From Burkholderiales bacterium (lineage in GTDB: Bacteria; Pseudomonadota; Gammaproteobacteria; Burkholderiales; Burkholderiaceae_C), in the NCBI GenBank assembly GCA_005789825.1, contig SXWY01000060.1, forward strand, positions 1 through 39,919: a stretch of 39,919 bases of DNA. Direction: 5' to 3'. Both the position numbers and the translations under genes were made by a program. How positions within the stretch are numbered: position 1 is the stretch's first letter; each line of letters starts with the position of its first letter. The notes beneath the pieces were generated by a model. The model was not told where the DNA came from, searched no databases, and saw only the letters and a program-made list of their open reading frames with translations. This document shows positions 34,670 to 39,919 of this stretch, piece after piece.

Positions 34670-35500
34670 ATGACTTTTCTTGAACAGCTCAAGCACGCCA
34701 CCCAAATCAGCGGTTCGGTGTTGTGTGTTGGGCTTGACCCCGAACCCGCCAAATTTCCTGTTCATCTGCAAAGCCAACCGGATGCCATCTACGCGTTTTG
34801 TGCGCAGATCGTAGACGCCACCCACGACTTGGTTTGTGCTTTCAAGCCGCAAATTGCTTACTTTGCCGCGCACCGTGCTGAAGCGCAATTAGAGCAATTG
34901 ATCGCGCATATTCGCCGCGTCGCCCCCGCCGTTCCTGTGATTTTGGATGCCAAGCGTGGCGATATCGGCAGCACTGCCGAGCAATACGCCATCGAAGCGT
35001 TTGAGCGTTACGGTGCCGATGCCGTCACCTTGTCGCCGTTCATGGGGTTTGATTCGATCGAGCCTTATGTCAAGCGGCATGGCAAAGGCGCTTTTTTGCT
35101 GTGTCGCACGTCGAACCCCGGTGGCGACGATTGGCAAACACGTCGCTTGGCGGACGTTGACGGTCAACCCAGGCTGTTCGAACACTTGGCGCACTTGGCG
35201 CAGGGGCCTTGGAATTTGAACGGCCAATTGGGCTTGGTGGTGGGCGCCACATACCCCGATGAAATTGCCCGTGTGCGCGACATTGCACCGGCTTTACCGC
35301 TGCTGATCCCCGGGGTGGGCGCACAAGGCGGCGATGCCGCGACCACGCTCAAAGCAGGCTTGCGCAAACAGGGTGACCAAATCAGCGGGCCGATCATCGT
35401 CAATTCTTCGCGCGCTATTTTGTACGCTTCGCCAACGAAAGATTTCGCGCAAACTGCCAGAGTTGCTGCGTTGCAAGCGCATGGTTCTTTGACCATTTGA
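34670..35500 (+). CDS. pyrF: Orotidine 5'-phosphate decarboxylase
   Basis: Final enzyme of de novo UMP synthesis, removing CO2 from OMP. The 276-residue protein is the longer type 2 form and has the catalytic signature [18 protein letters not shown] with its Asp-Lys-Asp array, [13 protein letters not shown] near the N-terminus, [14 protein letters not shown] and [11 protein letters not shown] near the phosphate-binding end. It follows the glycosylase gene by 33 bases on the same strand. After the stop comes TTTTTT within an AT-rich spacer, but no clear stem precedes it. Confidence 0.96.
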   Translation: MTFLEQLKHATQISGSVLCVGLDPEPAKFPVHLQSQPDAIYAFCAQIVDATHDLVCAFKPQIAYFAAHRAEAQLEQLIAHIRRVAPAVPVILDAKRGDIGSTAEQYAIEAFERYGADAVTLSPFMGFDSIEPYVKRHGKGAFLLCRTSNPGGDDWQTRRLADVDGQPRLFEHLAHLAQGPWNLNGQLGLVVGATYPDEIARVRDIAPALPLLIPGVGAQGGDAATTLKAGLRKQGDQISGPIIVNSSRAILYASPTKDFAQTARVAALQAHGSLTI

Positions 35501-35644
35501 TTTTTTCGTATTGATCATTCATTTCGATTAGATTGCAATTGTTCTTTTGCGCATTGTTGGCATAAAAATGTAAATCAAATCAACAGGTTATTACGTTCTT
35601 GGGGTTTATGGGATATGGTCTAAAGATAAAAAATCAAACAACCC
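35501..35644. other. AT-rich spacer between pyrF and the winged-helix gene
   Basis: These 144 bases are visibly richer in A and T than the surrounding genes (for example attgatcattcatttcgatt and gataaaaaatcaaac). I found no convincing promoter: the best pair, TTACGT and TATGGT spaced 17 bases apart just upstream of the winged-helix gene, matches consensus poorly at -35. There is no tRNA-like cloverleaf or strong hairpin. The base composition contrast may mark a regulatory region or an old junction. Confidence 0.4.
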
Positions 35645-35992
35645 ATGACCTTGTTTCGTTCCCAATTCTTTGCCTTGCTAGACGCCGTCAGCGACATCGA
35701 AACCAAATACTTCAACCAACTGCCAGACTTGGATGCCCAAGTGCTGTTGATGCGCATTGCCGTCGCCAACGACAAAAAAGAACCCATGAATGTGACCCAA
35801 GCCATGGCACTCAAATCGATCGGCTCGCCAGCCATGCTGCACCGAAAAATCAACGATTTGCTGCACAAAGGGTTGGTGGAACTGGTGTTTGAGGGCACGA
35901 ACCGTCGCACCAAATATTTGATTCCCACCGCTTTGTCGCTGGCCATCATTGATGACATGGCCGTGGCGGCCGCGCGTTCATACAAGCACTGA
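35645..35992 (+). CDS. Small MarR-like winged-helix DNA-binding protein
   Basis: A 115-residue protein that is mostly one winged helix-turn-helix domain: VTQAMALKSIGSPAMLHRKINDLLHKGLVELVFEGTNRRTKYLIPTALS. The first half resembles the helix-turn-recognition helix and NRRTKYLIPT the wing strand seen in MarR-type proteins. There is no room for a separate ligand-binding domain. No Shine-Dalgarno sequence is evident before the ATG. It stands alone between pyrF and the convergent uvrA, whose stop is 8 bases away, so context gives no target. I do not recognise a named family member. Confidence 0.75.
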   Translation: MTLFRSQFFALLDAVSDIETKYFNQLPDLDAQVLLMRIAVANDKKEPMNVTQAMALKSIGSPAMLHRKINDLLHKGLVELVFEGTNRRTKYLIPTALSLAIIDDMAVAAARSYKH

Positions 35993-36000
35993 AGGATTTG

Positions 36001-38985
36001 TCAGTCCATCGCTGGTAACAAGCGTTTGAGATAGCGGCCTGTGACACTCGCGGGGTTATTCGCCACCTGCTCGGGTGTGCCAACCGCCACCACTTGGCCA
36101 CCACCGACGCCGCCTTGCGGACCCATGTCGATCAGCCAATCGGCGGTTTTGATCACGTCCAAGTTGTGCTCAATGACCACCACGGTGTTACCGGCTTGCA
36201 CCAACTGCTGCAAGACTTTGAGCAATAAATCGATGTCGGCGAAATGTAAACCGGTGGTGGGTTCGTCAAGTATGTAGAGCGTTTTACCCGTGTCTCGCTT
36301 GCTCAGTTCCAAGGCCAATTTGACACGCTGCGCCTCACCGCCGGACAACGTGGTGGCGGCCTGCCCCAACCGTACATATCCCAAGCCCACTTCCATCAAG
36401 GTGTTGAGCTTGCGCGCGAGTGCTGGCACCGGTTTGAAAAACGCCAGCGCGTCTTCCACGGTCATGTTCAAAATCTGCGCGATGTTTTTGCCCTTGTACT
36501 GCACGTCCAAGGTTTCGCGGTTGTAGCGTTGGCCCATGCACACATCGCAAGGGACATACACATCGGGCAAAAAATGCATTTCTACCTTGACCATGCCGTC
36601 GCCTTGGCAAGCGTTGCATCGGCCACCGTCCACGTTGAACGAAAACCGCCCGGGTCCATAGCCGCGTTCGCGCGACATCGGCACATCGGCCATGAGTTCA
36701 CGAAGCGGGGTGAACAGTCCGGTGTAGGTGGCGGGGTTAGAACGCGGTGTGCGGCCAATCGGCGACTGATCAACATTGATCACCTTGTCGAAATGGTAGA
36801 GGCCAAGGATGTCGTCATGCGGCGCAGGCTCTTCATGGGCGCGGTGAATTTGTCGGGCCACCGCGGTGTACAAGGTGTCATTCACCAATGTGGACTTGCC
36901 CGAACCGGACACCCCGGTCACGCAAGTGAACAAACCCACGGGAAATTCCACGGTGACGTTTTGCAGGTTGTTGCCACGCGCACCCACCACGGTCAACGCT
37001 TGGCGAGCCGCGTGTTTTTGCAAGTCGGGTAACGCCTGGCCAAACACATTTTGGGCGGGTACAGGTGTGTGTGCAGTGGTCTGCAACAGCCAGTCCCGGC
37101 GATGCGCAGGCACGGCAATCGATAAATCGCCACTCATATAACGACCCGTGAGCGACAGCGCATTGGCCTGCAGTTGTGCGGGCGTGCCTTGCGCCATCAC
37201 CCGCCCGCCATGCACACCCGCACCAGGCCCCATGTCGATGCAATGGTCGGCCGCACGAATCATGTCTTCGTCATGCTCAACCACCAACACGCTGTTGCCG
37301 ATATCGCGCAAATGTTTCAGGGTGTCAATCAATCGGTCGTTGTCGCGCTGGTGCAAACCGATGCTGGGTTCATCCAGCACATACATCACGCCCGTGAGAC
37401 CGGAACCGATTTGCGAGGCCAATCGAATACGCTGCGCCTCACCCCCAGACAAGGTATCCGCGCTGCGCGAAAGGCTCAAATAGGTGAGGCCCACATCGTT
37501 CAGAAATTTCAAACGGTTGGCAATTTCACGCACCACCTTGTCCGCGATATCGGCTTTGTTGCCATCGAGTGTGAGTTGCTGGAAATAGTCTTGGCATTCA
37601 GACAAGGTGAGATGGCTGACATCGTGCACCGTCAAGGCTTGCGGGCCTGTGCCCAGACGCACATGGCGGGCCTCGGTGCGCAAGCGCGTACCGGCACAAG
37701 CCTCACATGATCGCAAGCCCCTGTAACGCGACAACTCTTCACGCACCAACGCCGAGTCAGTGTCTTTGTAGCGGCGGGCCATGTTGTGAACGATGCCCTC
37801 AAAAGGATGCTGCTTAGAGGTTTTACGCCCCGCGCGACTGCCTGACTCCAACACATAGCTGAATTTGATGGATTCATCGCCCGAGCCATACAGCAGCACT
37901 TGCTGTATGTCAGCAGGCAGTTGCTCAAAAGGTGTTTCGAGGTCAAATGGGTAATGGTTGGCCAAACTTTCCAACATGGCAAAGTAGTACGCATTGCGCT
38001 TGTCCCAACCCTTGATGGCACCGCTGGCTAAGCTGATTTCGGGAAATGCCACGATACGCGCTGGATCAAAAAAACTTTGCTCGCCCAAACCTTCGCATGC
38101 CGGGCAAGCACCCAGCGGCGAGTTGAACGAGAACAGGCGCGGCTCCAATTCTCCAATCGCGAAACTGCAATGCGGGCAGGCAAATTTGGCATTGAACGCA
38201 TGCTCCACACCCGTGTCCAGGTCCAACACCAACGCCCTGCCATCGGCCAGCCGCAACGCGGTTTCCATACTCTCAGCAATGCGCTGCGCCATGTCAGGCC
38301 GCACTTTCAACCGGTCAATCACCACATCAATGTCATGCTTTTCTTTTTTCGCCAAAGCGGGTAACTCTGCCAATTCCACGACATGTCCATCGATCCGAAA
38401 CCGCACAAACCCTTGCGCTTGCATCTGGACAAACACTTCGGCGAATTCGCCTTTGCGTTCTCGCGCCACCGGCGCCATCAGCATCAAACGGGTATCCATG
38501 GGCAATGCCAACACCGCGTCCACCATTTGCGACACGCTTGACGCTTGCAGCGGCACGCCATGCTGCGGGCAATGGGGTGTGCCCGCCCGCGCAAACAGCA
38601 ACCGCAAATAGTCATGGATTTCAGTGACAGTCCCCACGGTAGAGCGTGGGTTGTGGCTGGTGGCTTTTTGCTCAATCGCAATCGCGGGCGACAAGCCCTC
38701 GATCAGGTCTACATCCGGCTTGTCCATGCGCTGCAAAAACTGTCGCGCATACGCCGATAAGCTTTCGACATAACGGCGCTGACCTTCGGCATACAAGGTG
38801 TCAAACGCCAAACTCGATTTGCCTGAGCCTGACAAGCCTGTGATCACCACCAATTGGTTGCGCGGAATGTCAACGTCAATATTTTTCAGATTGTGTGTGC
38901 GTGCGCCTCGAACACTGATCTGCCCGAACGCGCCGCGTCCGTGGAGATGGTTCGCCAGGTAGTTGGCTTCTGAGGGAGAATTCAC
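36001..38985 (-). CDS. uvrA: Excinuclease ABC subunit A
   Basis: Damage-recognition ATPase of nucleotide excision repair that loads UvrB onto lesions. The 994-residue protein has two ABC modules. The first Walker A is [11 protein letters not shown] (50-60) and the second [13 protein letters not shown]. Two ABC signatures ([12 protein letters not shown] and [15 protein letters not shown]) and two zinc sites (CPHC...CPAC and CNAC...CDVC) are intact. It is about 50 residues longer than E. coli UvrA, with an extra N-terminal 20 residues and an insertion ahead of the second module ([18 protein letters not shown]). I found no CTGT-N8-ACAG LexA box in the 113-base upstream spacer, so SOS control is not supported by inspection. 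Confidence 0.97.
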   Translation of the reverse strand: MNSPSEANYLANHLHGRGAFGQISVRGARTHNLKNIDVDIPRNQLVVITGLSGSGKSSLAFDTLYAEGQRRYVESLSAYARQFLQRMDKPDVDLIEGLSPAIAIEQKATSHNPRSTVGTVTEIHDYLRLLFARAGTPHCPQHGVPLQASSVSQMVDAVLALPMDTRLMLMAPVARERKGEFAEVFVQMQAQGFVRFRIDGHVVELAELPALAKKEKHDIDVVIDRLKVRPDMAQRIAESMETALRLADGRALVLDLDTGVEHAFNAKFACPHCSFAIGELEPRLFSFNSPLGACPACEGLGEQSFFDPARIVAFPEISLASGAIKGWDKRNAYYFAMLESLANHYPFDLETPFEQLPADIQQVLLYGSGDESIKFSYVLESGSRAGRKTSKQHPFEGIVHNMARRYKDTDSALVREELSRYRGLRSCEACAGTRLRTEARHVRLGTGPQALTVHDVSHLTLSECQDYFQQLTLDGNKADIADKVVREIANRLKFLNDVGLTYLSLSRSADTLSGGEAQRIRLASQIGSGLTGVMYVLDEPSIGLHQRDNDRLIDTLKHLRDIGNSVLVVEHDEDMIRAADHCIDMGPGAGVHGGRVMAQGTPAQLQANALSLTGRYMSGDLSIAVPAHRRDWLLQTTAHTPVPAQNVFGQALPDLQKHAARQALTVVGARGNNLQNVTVEFPVGLFTCVTGVSGSGKSTLVNDTLYTAVARQIHRAHEEPAPHDDILGLYHFDKVINVDQSPIGRTPRSNPATYTGLFTPLRELMADVPMSRERGYGPGRFSFNVDGGRCNACQGDGMVKVEMHFLPDVYVPCDVCMGQRYNRETLDVQYKGKNIAQILNMTVEDALAFFKPVPALARKLNTLMEVGLGYVRLGQAATTLSGGEAQRVKLALELSKRDTGKTLYILDEPTTGLHFADIDLLLKVLQQLVQAGNTVVVIEHNLDVIKTADWLIDMGPQGGVGGGQVVAVGTPEQVANNPASVTGRYLKRLLPAMD

Positions 38986-39098
38986 GTGTTGAGTGTCATT
39001 TTGGGCAACCTGCCATCATAGCCAATCTCACTTATTGACTGTCTTTATGCCCATCCCCTCTTTTCTCTGTTGCCTGCTTGTTCAAGGCCCCGGTCATC

Positions 39099-39919
39099 AT
39101 GACTAGCGCCAAAGCCTTAAGTCTTCAAGGCTTTGCCAGCCTGTTGCTGGTGGCTCTGCTGATGGCAGCCAACCATGTGTCTGCGCGTTTGGCTTTTGAC
39201 AGTGGCTTGGATATTGCGTCGGCTGTGGCCGTGCGCAGCGGATGTACCGCCTTGGTAGTGGGTTTGTTGTTGTTTCACGGACGTGTACCCTGGCGATTAA
39301 ACCCGCAGCAATTGCGTGGCTTGTTGATGGTTGGCCTGATGATCGGTGCACAAAGTCAACTTTTGTACGGCGCAGTCTCGCGTTTACCGGTCGCGTTGGC
39401 CTTGCTGGCTTTCAACACCTACCCTCTGTGGGCCGCCGTGTGGAACAAACTGATTTACCGTCAACCTGCTGAACGCCAAGTGTTGTGGACCATGCCAGTG
39501 ATTTTGTGCGGCTTGGCCTTAGCCTTAGACGTTGCAGGTGCGGCCTCTGGCTTGGGGGCTCAGCAACAATGGGCGATCATTGGCGAAGGGGTGGCATTTG
39601 CCATGGCGGCAGCGGCGTCTTTTGGATGGGTTTTGGTGATCACCGAACATGAGACCGCTGGATTGGACGGCAAGGTCCGTACGTTTTTCAGCTTAGTGCT
39701 GGCGTGTTCGGTGGCACTGGCGGTGGTTGGCTGGCAGGGGGGTCCGCATTGGCCACAGACAAATTTGGGTTGGTGGGGCTTGCTAGGATTGACATGCCTG
39801 TACGGCAGCGGTTTCACATTGATGTTCACGGTTTTGCCCAAGCTCGGTGTGGCCGGCAACACCGCGATCATGAATGCCGAACCCGTGTTTGCCTTGGCAT
39901 TGGGTTGGGCCATACTCGA
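39099..39919 (+). CDS. DMT superfamily (EamA) membrane transporter (partial, 3' end beyond window)
   Basis: An open frame starting ATGACTAGCGCC runs without a stop to the window end (273 complete codons), so the ORF track omits it. The translation MTSAKALSLQGFASLLLVAL continues as a string of hydrophobic helices with EamA-type features: VALALLAFNTYPLWAAVWNKL in the first repeat and VLPKLGVAGNTAIMNAEPVFALALGW in the second. The protein is probably missing only its last one or two helices. It is divergent from uvrA across 113 bases and distinct from the other EamA transporter at 31.7 kb. Substrate unknown. Confidence 0.88.
   Translation, partial: MTSAKALSLQGFASLLLVALLMAANHVSARLAFDSGLDIASAVAVRSGCTALVVGLLLFHGRVPWRLNPQQLRGLLMVGLMIGAQSQLLYGAVSRLPVALALLAFNTYPLWAAVWNKLIYRQPAERQVLWTMPVILCGLALALDVAGAASGLGAQQQWAIIGEGVAFAMAAAASFGWVLVITEHETAGLDGKVRTFFSLVLACSVALAVVGWQGGPHWPQTNLGWWGLLGLTCLYGSGFTLMFTVLPKLGVAGNTAIMNAEPVFALALGWAIL

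Noticed and set aside
38986-39098. LexA (SOS) box upstream of uvrA
   Set aside because: CTGT occurs in the spacer, but no ACAG follows at the required 8-base spacing on either strand.
1-39919. tRNA or rRNA genes, CRISPR arrays, IS ends, prophage, toxin-antitoxin or other defence systems
   Set aside because: All gaps between genes are short, and none shows cloverleaf, repeat-spacer or terminal-repeat structure; every gene of recognisable type is metabolic, transport, repair, regulatory or envelope related.

Overview
The window looks like chromosomal DNA of a betaproteobacterium of the order Burkholderiales, most plausibly family Comamonadaceae (Limnohabitans/Rhodoferax-like). This is inferred from protein style and gene order (yajC-secD-secF, smg-dprA next to def-fmt, pgk-pyk-fba near purC-purE-purK-Sua5, tsaB-rimI-UDG). 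No rRNA, tRNA, CRISPR array, IS element or phage gene was seen. Coding density is very high; no gene-free stretch exceeds 300 bases, and the longest gap (about 200 bases) is the divergent LysR/rhamnose promoter region.

Layout. (1) 1-3.1 kb: end of yajC, then secD and secF of the Sec translocase. (2) 3.1-7.5 kb: smg and dprA on the minus strand, divergent from def, fmt, azlC and azlD. (3) 7.6-13.9 kb: pgk, pyk and a class II fructose-bisphosphate aldolase on the plus strand, interrupted by a minus-strand block holding a Crp/Fnr-type regulator, a membrane fatty acid desaturase and a small exported protein. (4) 13.9-25.0 kb: a complete L-rhamnose module. A CbbR-like LysR regulator is divergent from rhaD (aldolase-dehydrogenase fusion), rhaI, the ABC importer rhaS-rhaT-rhaP-rhaQ, the mutarotase rhaU and the kinase rhaK. 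(5) 25.0-29.6 kb: purC, then purE-purK-Sua5, with a thioredoxin-TPR protein (cnoX) antisense between purC and purE. (6) 29.7-31.6 kb: an orphan lipoprotein and dacB, minus strand. (7) 31.7-35.5 kb: an EamA transporter, tsaB, rimI, a family-4-like uracil-DNA glycosylase and pyrF. (8) 35.6-39.9 kb: a small winged-helix protein, uvrA (minus strand) and a second EamA transporter cut by the window edge.

How the genes work together. The rhamnose module imports the sugar, equilibrates its anomers, isomerises it, phosphorylates it and splits it into DHAP and L-lactaldehyde. DHAP can enter the triose/glycolytic steps encoded next door. Sua5 (TsaC type) and TsaB both serve tRNA t6A synthesis, and Def/Fmt form a formyl-methionine maturation pair.

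Most of the window is housekeeping, and I found no convincing novel multi-gene system. The points most worth a second look are: the rhamnose module apparently wedged between fba and purC, with rhaK overlapping purC by 68 nt in another frame; the CbbR-like regulator and candidate sites on the rha promoter; a 33-bp near-perfect inverted repeat upstream of pyk; and a perfect 12-bp hairpin between rhaS and rhaT.
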